From Agrococcus baldri (GTDB taxonomy: Bacteria; Actinomycetota; Actinomycetes; Actinomycetales; Microbacteriaceae), in the NCBI GenBank assembly GCA_900114805.1, contig FOZN01000004.1:186001-250000 (forward strand): a stretch of 64,000 nucleotides of DNA. The letters run 5' to 3'. Both the position numbers and the translations under genes were made by a program. This document shows, piece by piece, positions 17,678 through 25,906 of this stretch (position 1 is the first letter of the stretch; every line of letters starts with the position of its first letter). The notes under the pieces are model-generated. The model saw only the letters and a program-made list of their open reading frames with translations, was not told the DNA's origin and made no database searches.

Positions 17678-18322
17678 GTGGACGAGTCGTTCGAGACCAG
17701 GTTGGAGCGCGCCGGCGGAAGCGTGCATCGTGACGCCGCAGTGGGCGAATCGCTCACCCGCATGGTGGAGGCGACGCTCCCGCAACGGACCGCGCGGCGA
17801 TCGCGCTGGATGTCGGGGCTCGGCATCGGCGGACTGCTGCTGGCACTTGGTGCGCCCGCTGCCGTGGCGGCGACGGTGTGGGGACCGTGGAGCATCGTGA
17901 CCGAGCCAGAGCTCGTGGTCGAGCGCAGCTGGACCGACGTCGAGGGCACGCCGCTGGGCACCTGCGCCTCGCACTTCGCCACCCACGGCCTGCCTGCGGA
18001 CGCGCTCGCGACAGGACTCGCCTACCTCGAGTCGCTCGACGTCGATGCGCTGACAGCCGATCCCGAGCGGGTGGCCGCTGGCCTCAACAGCGCGGGCAGA
18101 CTCGACGAGATCGGACGGCTCGTCGCAGACGCTCAGCCAGGCGACTTCGACGTGCGCCACGAGGGCGCGCTGATCCTGGAGTCGGACGCACGCATCCTGC
18201 AGGACGCGATGATGCTGTCGGTGAGCCAGGATCTCGCCCAGGTGATCTTCGCGGAGCACGCGGAGCTCGGTGACGCGGGCATCGAGATGGCGCTGGAGAC
18301 GCAGTGCGTCGAGGCACCGTGA
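17678..18322 (+). CDS. membrane protein, probable partner of adjacent ECF sigma factor
   Basis: 214 residues from GTG 17678, which has GAGGAGG five bases upstream. Charged N-terminal segment (about 1-43, ending RTARRSRW), one membrane segment (about 45-70) and an acidic extracytoplasmic part. Topology fits an anti-sigma factor but no zinc H-C-C motif is present. Stop overlaps the start of the sigma factor gene by GTGA. Family not recognised; the anti-sigma role is inferred from context only. Confidence 0.7.
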   Translation: MDESFETRLERAGGSVHRDAAVGESLTRMVEATLPQRTARRSRWMSGLGIGGLLLALGAPAAVAATVWGPWSIVTEPELVVERSWTDVEGTPLGTCASHFATHGLPADALATGLAYLESLDVDALTADPERVAAGLNSAGRLDEIGRLVADAQPGDFDVRHEGALILESDARILQDAMMLSVSQDLAQVIFAEHAELGDAGIEMALETQCVEAP

Positions 18323-18837
18323 CGGAATCCGCCTCGCGGCAGCGTGAGGTGGAGCAGGTGCTGCGTTCCGTCGCACCCGATCTGCTCGGCTACTTCCTCC
18401 GTCGCACGCCGAGCCCGGAGGACGCCGCCGACATGGTCAGCGAGACGCTGGCGGCGACATGGCTCTCGACCTCGAAAGTTCCGCAGGAGCCTGAGCAAGC
18501 ACGGATGTGGGTCTTCGGTGTGGCGCGCAATGTGCTGCGCCACCATCACCGCAGCGGCAGTCGACGCAGCGCTCTCGCCGAGCAGCTGGCGGCGGCCGTG
18601 CGGCAGGCGCAGACGACGACGGTGCATGGCGTCGACGAGGACGCGCTCGACGTGCAGCTCGCGGTCGCGGCGCTGCCGACGCAGCTGGCAGAGCTCATCC
18701 GCCTGGTGCACTGGGACGGCTTCTCGATCGAGCAGGCCGCCCGGCTGCAGCAGATCCCCGCATCCACAGCGCGCAGCAGGCACGCCCGTGCCAAGCAGCT
18801 GCTGAAGGAGCGCCTCGAAGCGCCCGTGAAGCGCTGA
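18319..18837 (+). CDS. ECF-type RNA polymerase sigma factor
   Basis: 172 residues from GTG 18319. Region 2 is visible (LLGYFLRRTPSPEDAADMVSETLAATW; MWVFGVARNVLRHHHRS) and region 4 (LPTQLAELIRLVHWDGFSIEQAARLQQIPASTARSRHARAKQLLKERL). Directs transcription of an unknown regulon, probably held by the preceding membrane protein with which it overlaps by four bases. The gene order, membrane partner first, is the reverse of the commoner sigma/anti-sigma order. Confidence 0.88.
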   Translation: MTESASRQREVEQVLRSVAPDLLGYFLRRTPSPEDAADMVSETLAATWLSTSKVPQEPEQARMWVFGVARNVLRHHHRSGSRRSALAEQLAAAVRQAQTTTVHGVDEDALDVQLAVAALPTQLAELIRLVHWDGFSIEQAARLQQIPASTARSRHARAKQLLKERLEAPVKR

Positions 18838-18909
18838 GTCGGCGGCGCCTCATGCTTGTGCGGCGGCGCGTTCGCCGGTCGTCGACACGACCGGCGAGCT
18901 GCCGCGCGG

Positions 18910-19401
18910 CTAGAGCGGCACGACGCCGCTGTCGCCGAGATCCGGCCGCTCGTCGCCGACCAGCCCCTTGACGAGCTGCACGGCGGTCGCGATCCCGCCG
19001 GGTGAGTCCCAGTACTCGGCGGAGGTGGCAGTCACCTCGAGCAGGCCGTTGCCGGGATCCTCGGGATCGCCCTCCATGAAGGCCCCGGCGGAGGCGTCCC
19101 AGAGTTCGCGCAGCTTCGCGTCGTCCTGGATGAACCGCGCGGTGCCGGCCAGCGACACCCAGCCGCCCTTGCCGGCGTAGTGCACGTTCACGCGGGGGTC
19201 GGCGCTGATCGCCTCGACCTTGTCGGTCGCGCGCTCGGTGATGAACCAGACGGTGCCCGGCTCGGCGAAGTCCTGCGTGCCCATCGGCGTCGACACCAGG
19301 TCGCCGCCGGTCGAGATGTAGGAGAGCGCCGCGATGCGCGTGGAGCGCATGATGTCGGTGACGGTCTGCAGCTGATCGTTGTGCGTGGTGTCCGTGTCCA
19401 T
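18910..19401 (-). CDS. pyridoxamine 5'-phosphate oxidase-family (general stress protein 26-like) protein
   Basis: 163 residues with the split-barrel flavin-binding fold pattern of the GS26/PNPOx-like family: MRSTRIAALSYIS, STPMGTQDFAEPGTVWFITERATDKVEAISADPRVNVHYAGKGGWVSLAGTARF and C-terminal VTATSAEYWDSPGG. Probably binds FMN, F420 or heme-like cofactor; substrate unknown. Start ATG 19401 with GTGGGG upstream. Divergent from the GNAT-nuclease fusion. Confidence 0.85.
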   Translation of the reverse strand: MDTDTTHNDQLQTVTDIMRSTRIAALSYISTGGDLVSTPMGTQDFAEPGTVWFITERATDKVEAISADPRVNVHYAGKGGWVSLAGTARFIQDDAKLRELWDASAGAFMEGDPEDPGNGLLEVTATSAEYWDSPGGIATAVQLVKGLVGDERPDLGDSGVVPL

Positions 19402-19502
19402 GTGCCCCACGGTGGCACCGTCGGCTGACTGCGGGCTGAGGCCGCCGCGTCCGGTGGACGATTGCGTCAGACTGGTGGCCGCGTCGGGGGAGGGAGCAGC
19501 GC

Positions 19503-20726
19503 ATGATCGTCTTCGAGGAGCGCGTGCCGTCGGCTGCCGAGCAGCGCGCGGTCGCGGAGTCGGTGGGCTGGGACGACCACTTCGACTGGGCGAGCCTGCC
19601 CGCGTCGCTGCACGGCTCTGAGCACGGCGTCGTCGCGCGCGAGGGGGATCGCGTCGTCGGCGTCGGACGGCTGGTGGGCGACGGCGTGCGCTACTGGTAC
19701 GTGCAGGACGTGATGGTGCGACCGGATGCCGCCGATCAGGGCATCGCCTCCGGCATCGTCGCGCGGCTGCTCGCCCGGGTGCGCCGAGTCGCGCCGGCAG
19801 AGGCGATCGTCGGCCTGTTCGCGAGCCCGGAGGCTGTCGGCGTCTACGAGGAGCTCGGATTCGTCGTCGCGACGGACGATCCGCTCGGCATGACGCTGAC
19901 CGTGGAGGGCGAGGGTGCGCCGGCGCGGAGCCGATCGACCGATGCCGCGGCGGCGCTGGGCTACGACGCTGCATTCCTCGGTGAGCCGGTCGCGGCGCCG
20001 GCACCGGCGGCCGATGCAGCCGCGCCGGTGCTGCCGTATGTGCACTTCAGCGTCACGATGCACCTGCAGCGGCGGCTCGCGTGGTCGGTCGCCTGGAACG
20101 TCGACGGGCTGCGCCTCCAGCCGGGCATCGCGCGCAGCAGCCGCTTCTTCCTCGACGACCGGCTCACTGACGAGCAGCAGACCGGCGAGGCCGTCTACCG
20201 CGACAACGATCTCGACCGCGGCCACATCGCCCGCCGCGCCGACCTGCTGTGGGGCACGGTCGAGGAGGCGAAGCAGGCCAACCGCGACTCCTTCACGTTC
20301 ACGAACATCTCCCCGCAGCTGGCCGGCTTCAACCAGTCGAGCCGCGGCGGCATCTGGGGCGAGCTCGAGAACGGGGTGCTCGAGCTCGACGAGCTCGTCG
20401 ACCGCCGCATCAGCGTCTTCGCCGGACCCGTGCTCGCCGACGACGACCCCTGGTACCGCGACCTCGTGCAGGTGCCGCGCGACCACTGGAAGGTCGTCGT
20501 CTACAAGGTGGCGGATGCGCTGCGGTCGAAGGCGTTCCTGCTCACGCAGGACCTGGACGGGCTGCGCACCGCCTACCTGGATGCGTTCCGCACGTACGAG
20601 CTGAGCCTGGCGGAGCTGGCCGAGCGCACCGGGCTCTCCTTCGACGGGCTGCCCGGCGCTGACCAGCCCGACACCAGGCAGTGCCCACCGCGCGAGATCA
20701 TCGGGCTCGACGACCTGCGCTGGTGA
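19503..20726 (+). CDS. GNAT acetyltransferase - DNA/RNA non-specific endonuclease fusion
   Basis: 407 residues, one frame, ATG 19503 with GGGGGAGGGAG upstream. Residues about 1-135 are a GNAT domain (WYVQDVMVRPDAADQGIASGIVARLL, then YEELGF). An Ala/Pro linker (about 160-177) leads to an Endonuclease_NS (NucA/Serratia-type beta-beta-alpha-metal) domain, about 178-400, with DRGH at 238-241, FTFTNISPQ at 264-272 and the metal-ligand-type Asn at 268. No signal peptide, unlike most secreted NUC enzymes, so the nuclease appears cytoplasmic. No immunity gene was recognised beside it. Confidence 0.88.
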   Translation: MIVFEERVPSAAEQRAVAESVGWDDHFDWASLPASLHGSEHGVVAREGDRVVGVGRLVGDGVRYWYVQDVMVRPDAADQGIASGIVARLLARVRRVAPAEAIVGLFASPEAVGVYEELGFVVATDDPLGMTLTVEGEGAPARSRSTDAAAALGYDAAFLGEPVAAPAPAADAAAPVLPYVHFSVTMHLQRRLAWSVAWNVDGLRLQPGIARSSRFFLDDRLTDEQQTGEAVYRDNDLDRGHIARRADLLWGTVEEAKQANRDSFTFTNISPQLAGFNQSSRGGIWGELENGVLELDELVDRRISVFAGPVLADDDPWYRDLVQVPRDHWKVVVYKVADALRSKAFLLTQDLDGLRTAYLDAFRTYELSLAELAERTGLSFDGLPGADQPDTRQCPPREIIGLDDLRW

Positions 20727-20761
20727 GCGCGGCCCCGATCAGCAGATGCGGGCGCTGTCGC

Positions 20762-21238
20762 TCAGCCCGTGACCTCGAACTCGCCGCGCATGTTGCTCTG
20801 GTGCGGGTCGCAGACGAAGGTGTACGTGCCGGGCTCGAGCGTCACCTCGACCGTCGTCTCGTCGTTGCCGGCGACATCGGTCGCGACATCGACGCCGCCC
20901 GGCCCGGTGAGGTGGAAGTTGTGCATCCGGGACAGATCGGCGAAGGTCAGGCTGTAGTCGCCCGCGGGCAGCGACGTGACGGGGTTGCCCTCGGCGTCCA
21001 GCAGCGCGATCTCGTACGCCTCCGGGTCGTCAGCGGTGCCGACCATGCCCGTCAGCTCGCCGCCGGCGGCGGGAGCCTCGGAGTCGTCGGAGCCGCCGCC
21101 GTCGTCGGAGGTGGCCGCCGGCGCGGTCGCGGCGGGCTCGCTCTCGGCCGGGGCCTCGGGGGTGCTGCCTGTGCAGCCGGTGAGCACCAGCGCAGCGGCA
21201 GTCAGCAGCACGGCGAGCGCGCTTCGGGTGTTCGACAT
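20762..21238 (-). CDS. cupredoxin-like lipoprotein
   Basis: 158 residues. Signal peptide with lipobox LTGC, an Ala/Ser/Asp-rich linker, then a plastocyanin-like domain: NFHLTGPGG supplies one His and the closing FVCDPHQSNMRGEFEV supplies Cys, His and Met, the usual type 1 copper ligand set. Predicted surface-anchored copper electron carrier. Convergent with the GNAT-nuclease gene; AAGGGA lies six bases before the ATG. Confidence 0.88.
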   Translation of the reverse strand: MSNTRSALAVLLTAAALVLTGCTGSTPEAPAESEPAATAPAATSDDGGGSDDSEAPAAGGELTGMVGTADDPEAYEIALLDAEGNPVTSLPAGDYSLTFADLSRMHNFHLTGPGGVDVATDVAGNDETTVEVTLEPGTYTFVCDPHQSNMRGEFEVTG

Positions 21239-21364
21239 CGGCGGTCCCTTCGCTCCGGGAGGTGGCTCGGCAGTCGCCGAGCGCTGTTCCTCCGCAGGTC
21301 GGGGCTGAGTGTAGACCCGCGGTGTGTGCGTCGCCCGTTGACGCCAGCACCGGTCGCCGCCCGA

Positions 21365-23113
21365 CTACTCGACGAGCTTGCCGGCGACGGAGTCGTCGGC
21401 GCCGGCCTCCGCCAGGTGACGGAAGCTGTCGGGCGCGGTCGAGAGGGGCTCGAAGCTGACACCCTCGGCGGGCGACCAGACGAAGTTGCCTTGCATGGCC
21501 GGGTCGGTCTCCGGGAAGTCGGCGCGGTTGTGGGCGCCGCGCGTCTCCCGCCGCTCGAGTGCGCTCTCGAGCGTGGCGCGGGCTGCCAGCAGTGAGCCGA
21601 GCAAGTCGTAGGCGTGGGCCAGATCGTCGAAGCCGGCGATGTCGGGGTGCGCCGTCACGCGCTCGGCGCGATCCTCGAGCGACGTCAGCTTGCGCAGCCC
21701 CTCCTGCAGCCCGCGCTCGGTGCGGACGACCCCCGCGTGCTCGCTCATGAGGTTGCGCACCTCGCGCTGCAGCCGGCGGGCGGATTCGGTGCCGCGCTCG
21801 CGCATCAGCGACCGCATCTCGTCGCGCGCCGCCTCGACGGCAGCCGGGTCGCGGCGCACGTCGGTGCGCGCGCCGGCATAGTCGGCGGCGTGCTGCCCGG
21901 TGATGCGCCCGTAGACCAGCAGCTCGATGAGCGAGTTGCCGCCCAGCCGGTTCGCGCCGTGCAGGCCGGAGGAGGCCTCACCGATCGCGTACAGCCCGTC
22001 GACACCGGTGCCGTGGTGCTCGGGGTCGACCCAGACGCCGCCCATCGAGTAGTGCGCGGTCGGAGCGATCTCCATCTTGGTCGTGGTGATGTCCAGCATC
22101 TGCAGGTCGATCAGGGTGCGGTACACGCGCGGCAGCTGGCGCAGGATCTGCTCGCGCGGCAGGTGCGAGACGTCGAGGTAGACGCCGCCCTTGTCTGTGC
22201 CGCGGCCCTCGGCGATCTCGGTGAAGCCGGCCAGCGCCACCCGGTCGCGCGTCGAGAGCTCCATGCGCTCGGGGTCGTAGCGCTCCATGTAGCGCTCGCC
22301 GAGGGCGTTCGTGAGGATCCCGCCCTCGCCGCGCGCGGCCTCCGAGACGAGCGTGCCGGCGGCGTCGTCGGGCTCCAGCAGGCCGGAGGGGTGGAACTGT
22401 ACGAGCTCGGGGTCGCGGATGCGTGCACCGGCCAGCGCTGCGAGCCGGAACGCATCCCCCGTGTTCTCGTCACGGCGCGAGGAGGTGTGCCGCCAGATGC
22501 GGGTATGGCCGCCCGCGGCCAGGATGACGGCGTCGGCCAGGATCTGCACGGGCGTGCCGTCGAGGATGTCGAAGCCGTAGGCGCCGAAGATCGTGCCGTC
22601 TGCGACCAGCAGGCGCGTGATGTAGATCGTGTCGACGATCTCCACCCGCAGCTCGGCCGCGCGCCGCATGAGCGTGCGCTGCAGCTCCAGGCCGGTGTAG
22701 TCGCCCGCGTAGGCGGTGCGGCGGTAGGTGTGCGCGCCGAAGAAGCGCTGCGAGATGCGGCCGTCGTCCTCGCGGGCGAACGGCATGCCCCAGCGCTCGA
22801 GCTCATCGATGCCCTGCGCCGCGCCGCGCGCCACCGTCTCGACGATGGCCGGGTCCGCGAGGAAGTACGACTCGCGCAGCGTGTCGGCCGCGTGCTGCTG
22901 CCAGGAGTCCTGGGGGTCGATGGTGCCGAGCGCGGCGTTGATGCCGCCCGCCGCGAGCGTCGTGTGCGCGTCGTGCTTGCGGCGCTTGCCGACCGCGAGC
23001 ACCTGCACGCCGCGCTGCGCCAGCTCGATCGAGGCGCGCAGCCCCGCGCCGCCGGTGCCGATCACCAGGACGGAGGTGGAGAGGAGGCGTTCGGATGCGT
23101 GTGGTGCGGTCAT
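21365..23113 (-). CDS. FAD-dependent fumarate reductase/succinate dehydrogenase-type flavoprotein
   Basis: 582 residues. FAD-binding GTGGAGLRASIELAQRG near residue 20, TTLAAGGINAALG (the flavin-attachment His position of SdhA is Thr/Ala-like here), HPSGL, GEGGILTNALGERYMERY, HYSMGGVWVD and GLHGANRLGGNSL. Family covers SdhA, FrdA and L-aspartate oxidase. No iron-sulfur or membrane-anchor subunit gene and no nadA/nadC lies nearby, so it acts as a soluble dehydrogenase or oxidase on an unknown dicarboxylate-like substrate. Divergently transcribed from a LysR regulator that probably controls it. Confidence 0.88.
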   Translation of the reverse strand: MTAPHASERLLSTSVLVIGTGGAGLRASIELAQRGVQVLAVGKRRKHDAHTTLAAGGINAALGTIDPQDSWQQHAADTLRESYFLADPAIVETVARGAAQGIDELERWGMPFAREDDGRISQRFFGAHTYRRTAYAGDYTGLELQRTLMRRAAELRVEIVDTIYITRLLVADGTIFGAYGFDILDGTPVQILADAVILAAGGHTRIWRHTSSRRDENTGDAFRLAALAGARIRDPELVQFHPSGLLEPDDAAGTLVSEAARGEGGILTNALGERYMERYDPERMELSTRDRVALAGFTEIAEGRGTDKGGVYLDVSHLPREQILRQLPRVYRTLIDLQMLDITTTKMEIAPTAHYSMGGVWVDPEHHGTGVDGLYAIGEASSGLHGANRLGGNSLIELLVYGRITGQHAADYAGARTDVRRDPAAVEAARDEMRSLMRERGTESARRLQREVRNLMSEHAGVVRTERGLQEGLRKLTSLEDRAERVTAHPDIAGFDDLAHAYDLLGSLLAARATLESALERRETRGAHNRADFPETDPAMQGNFVWSPAEGVSFEPLSTAPDSFRHLAEAGADDSVAGKLVE

Positions 23114-23135
23114 TCCTCCACGCTAGGGAGCGACA

Positions 23136-23156
23136 ACGCATGCGTCCAATGCATTG
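23136..23156. promoter_or_regulatory. paired palindromes in divergent flavoprotein/LysR promoter
   Basis: Two perfect 10-base palindromes, ACGCATGCGT (23136-23145) and CAATGCATTG (23147-23156), with centres 11 bases apart, one helical turn. They lie between the divergent flavoprotein and LysR genes and overlap the putative -35 elements of both, which suits a LysR-type operator. Confidence 0.55.
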
Positions 23157-23183
23157 ATCGGCTGACTGTCATGTCGGTACGCT
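23154..23183 (+). promoter_or_regulatory. promoter of LysR gene
   Basis: TTGATC (23154-23159), 18-base spacer, TACGCT (23178-23183). The -10 ends six bases before ATG 23190, so transcription would begin at or next to the start codon. Confidence 0.5.
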
Positions 23184-23189
23184 ATGGCG

Positions 23190-24140
23190 ATGAAGCTCGA
23201 GCACCTGCGTTCATTCGAGGCCGTGGCGCGCATCGGCAGCTTCACCCGTGCCGCCGATGAGCTCTTCGTCGCCCAGCCCTCGCTCAGCCGTCAGATCGGC
23301 GCGCTGGAATCCGACCTCGGCACCGAGCTGCTGCGGCGCGCGCCCTCCGGCGTCACGTTGACGGCGGCGGGGGAGGTGCTGCTGCCGATCGCGCGGCGCA
23401 TGCTCGGCGATGCGCGCACCGCACGCGAGCAGCTCGACGAGCTCGCGGGCCTGCGACGCGGCAGCGTCCGGCTGGGCGCCCCACCGACGCTCTGCGTGTC
23501 GCTGGTCGCCGACGCGGTCGCGGCGTACCGGGCCGCGCATCCGGGTGTCGAGCTGCACATCACCGAGGGCGGTTCCCGCTTCCTGGTGGATGCGCTGAAC
23601 GAGGGCGCGCTCGACCTTGCGCTCGTGGTGACGCGCAGCGCGCAGCCGGCAGCGCCTGCCACCGAGCTGATCCCGCTGCTGTCGGAGGAGCTGGTCGTCG
23701 TGTCGGCAGCGAGCGCCGGGGAGCGGAGCGGCGCCGGGCGGCGCGAGCTCACACTGGCGCAGCTGGCGAGCGTCCCGCAGGTCGCGTTCAGCCGCAGCTA
23801 CGACCTGCGCGTGGCGACCGACGCCGCGTTCGCGGCCGCAGGCCTCACCCCGACGATCGCCGTCGAGGGCGCTGAGATGGATGCGGTGCTGCGGTTCGTG
23901 GAGCGCGGGATCGGGGTCGCGGTGGTGCCGGCGATGGTGGTGATCGACCGGCCCGGATTGCACAGTCGGCGCCTTGTGCGACCCCAGCTCACCCGCACCG
24001 TCAACCTCGCCCGGCGCACCGACGTCGGCGCTTCGGCCGCCGCGTCCGAGATGCAGCGGATCATCTTCGAGGCGGTCGACCGCCTCGCCACGCCCGGCAC
24101 CGAGCTCGCGCAGCGCGTGGCAGTGGCGTCGCGCGCCTAG
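23190..24140 (+). CDS. LysR-family transcriptional regulator
   Basis: 316 residues from ATG 23190 (MKLEHLRSFEAVARIGSFTRAADELFVAQPSLSRQIGALE), a standard LysR winged-helix start; ATG 23184 two codons earlier is possible. C-terminal substrate-binding domain follows (GSVRLGAPPTLC.. LALVVTRSAQP). No ribosome-binding site; leaderless expression is likely. Divergent orientation implies control of the flavoprotein gene and itself. Confidence 0.9.
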   Translation: MKLEHLRSFEAVARIGSFTRAADELFVAQPSLSRQIGALESDLGTELLRRAPSGVTLTAAGEVLLPIARRMLGDARTAREQLDELAGLRRGSVRLGAPPTLCVSLVADAVAAYRAAHPGVELHITEGGSRFLVDALNEGALDLALVVTRSAQPAAPATELIPLLSEELVVVSAASAGERSGAGRRELTLAQLASVPQVAFSRSYDLRVATDAAFAAAGLTPTIAVEGAEMDAVLRFVERGIGVAVVPAMVVIDRPGLHSRRLVRPQLTRTVNLARRTDVGASAAASEMQRIIFEAVDRLATPGTELAQRVAVASRA

Positions 24141-24214
24141 GTCGCCGCCGGCGCTCTCCACAGCGCGGGTCGCGGTGCCCGATGTGCGCCCACGTCTTCC
24201 CGCACACTGACCGC

Positions 24215-24811
24215 GTGACCGCGATCGACAGCATCCACGCCCAGCACGACCAGCCCAGTGACCGGGTGCCCGCCAAGCACGGGAGCCGGTGGGAGGAGGG
24301 AGACTTCGCCGTCATCATGCAGGCGTGCCGGGAGGGCTGCGGCCTGGAGGAGATCGCCGTCAGGCTCGAGCGCACCGTGCAGGGGCTCCGCGGCCAGCTG
24401 CGCCGCATGCTGCCTGCGGCGGAGCGCCATCTGTCTCCCGAGCTGGTGCTGCCGCGGCTGCGCCAGCTCGAACGGGACGGGGACTACGACTGGCTCGCCG
24501 CGATGGCGGAGCGGACGGTCTCGCCTTGGGAACGGCGTCGGGAGGAGAAGGCCGAGCGCCACGAGCGCGGCATCGGCGCGCTCGACGATGAGGATCTCCT
24601 CGGCATCGCGCAGGCGGTCGTCGACAGCACGGTGCGGCAGTCGCCCGAGCTCCGACGGGCGCTGTCGGACGAGCTGCACCGCAGGGAGCTCGACGGACTG
24701 GTGCGGCGCCGCGCCCTGGCGGCGGCTGAGACTTCGGTGGACTCGCTGGTCCGCGACGGATGGAGCTATCCGGGCGAGCGGTATCCGTCGGAATGGATGT
24801 TCGGAGACTGA
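24215..24811 (+). CDS. hypothetical protein with helix-turn-helix-like N terminus
   Basis: 198 residues from GTG 24215; an upstream ATG at 24182 is possible. The segment GSRWEEGDFAVIMQACREGCGLEEIAVRLERTVQGLRGQLRRM reads like a SANT/Myb-like helix-turn-helix. The remainder is charged and helical, and ends GWSYPGERYPSEWMFGD. No family assigned. Confidence 0.65.
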   Translation: MTAIDSIHAQHDQPSDRVPAKHGSRWEEGDFAVIMQACREGCGLEEIAVRLERTVQGLRGQLRRMLPAAERHLSPELVLPRLRQLERDGDYDWLAAMAERTVSPWERRREEKAERHERGIGALDDEDLLGIAQAVVDSTVRQSPELRRALSDELHRRELDGLVRRRALAAAETSVDSLVRDGWSYPGERYPSEWMFGD

Positions 24812-24816
24812 CCGCC

Positions 24817-25317
24817 TCACCCCAGGATGCCGCCCCAGACGGCGCGGGCACCTGAGTCGCCGATCAGCACGACGGTCACCGTGGCGCCCGCAGCGGCCAC
24901 GAGCGCCAGCGCGGCGAGCACGATCGTCACCGGTCGAGCCCGACGGGAGGAGCCGTCCGGCCCGCGCCTGCCGCCCCAGCGGAACCACGCCCACTGCGCT
25001 GCCGCGACCACGAGCATCCCGATCACCCACGGCAGCAGCATCTCCGCGTAGTCCTCGTGGGTCTCGACGGCCGGGGTCTCACCCACGATGTCGGCGAGCG
25101 CCTCACCGGCGGACACGGTGATCGGCACGAGCACGACCAGCAGCGCGGCCGCGAGCGGCGTCACGATGCCGAGGCGGCGCTGCGCCGCGGGCCACAGGCT
25201 GCCGAGCACGAGCGCGAGCGCGGTCAGCGGCACGAGGATCACCACCGCATGCACCATCAGCGGGTGCAGGGGGAGGCCGGCGATCGCGAAGCCGTTGCCG
25301 GCGAGCAGGAGATCCAT
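24817..25317 (-). CDS. DUF2231 membrane protein
   Basis: 166 residues from ATG 25317. Four membrane segments; the opening FAIAGLPLHPLMVHAVVILVPL is typical of DUF2231 proteins, where the His residues are suspected heme or metal ligands. Divergent from the ECF sigma operon that encodes a COG4315-type lipoprotein, a recurring association suggesting a shared redox or envelope role (inference). Confidence 0.82.
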   Translation of the reverse strand: MDLLLAGNGFAIAGLPLHPLMVHAVVILVPLTALALVLGSLWPAAQRRLGIVTPLAAALLVVLVPITVSAGEALADIVGETPAVETHEDYAEMLLPWVIGMLVVAAAQWAWFRWGGRRGPDGSSRRARPVTIVLAALALVAAAGATVTVVLIGDSGARAVWGGILG

Positions 25318-25402
25318 ACTGGATAGTACGAGGCGCGACGGCGCGAGGTTCACCATGAACCGCGAGGCGCTCGCTCTCGTGTCACCTTCGAGGAGGTGGA
25401 CG

Positions 25403-25906
25403 ATGCCGCCGGAGGACGCGGAGCAGCTCGGTGCGCTGTACGACGCGCACGCCGCGCCCGTGTGGCGCTACGTCGTGCACCTGACGGGCGATCGCGCCGG
25501 TGCCGACGACGTGGTGCAGGAGACACTGCTGCGCGCATGGCGCAGCCCGCAGATCCTGGCGGAGCCGGCGACGGCACGCGCGTGGATGCTGACCGTCGCC
25601 CGGCATCTGGTGATCGATGAGACGCGCACAGCGCGCCGGCGCCACGAGGTGATCGTCGCGGAGCTGCCGGAGCGGTCGACGACCGACGCCACCGACGCGC
25701 TGTTCGAGGCGATCCTGATCGAGGATGCGCTCGCCGAGCTGAGCGCGGAGCATCGCGGCGTCATCATCCGCGCCTACTTCGGCGGCCGGCAGATCGCCGA
25801 GATCGCCGCAGAGCTCGAGATCCCGGAGGGCACGGTGAAGTCGCGGCTGCACTACGGGCTGCGCGCGCTGCGACTCGCACTGCAGGAGACGGGGGTGACC
25901 CGATGA
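25403..25906 (+). CDS. ECF-type RNA polymerase sigma factor
   Basis: 167 residues from ATG 25403, with AGGAGGTGG upstream. Region 2: LYDAHAAPVWRYVVHLTGDRAGADDVVQETLLRAWR; region 4: LSAEHRGVIIRAYFGGRQIAEIAAELEIPEGTVKSRLHYGLRAL. Stop overlaps the anti-sigma start (ATGA), so the pair is made stoichiometrically. Confidence 0.92.
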   Translation: MPPEDAEQLGALYDAHAAPVWRYVVHLTGDRAGADDVVQETLLRAWRSPQILAEPATARAWMLTVARHLVIDETRTARRRHEVIVAELPERSTTDATDALFEAILIEDALAELSAEHRGVIIRAYFGGRQIAEIAAELEIPEGTVKSRLHYGLRALRLALQETGVTR

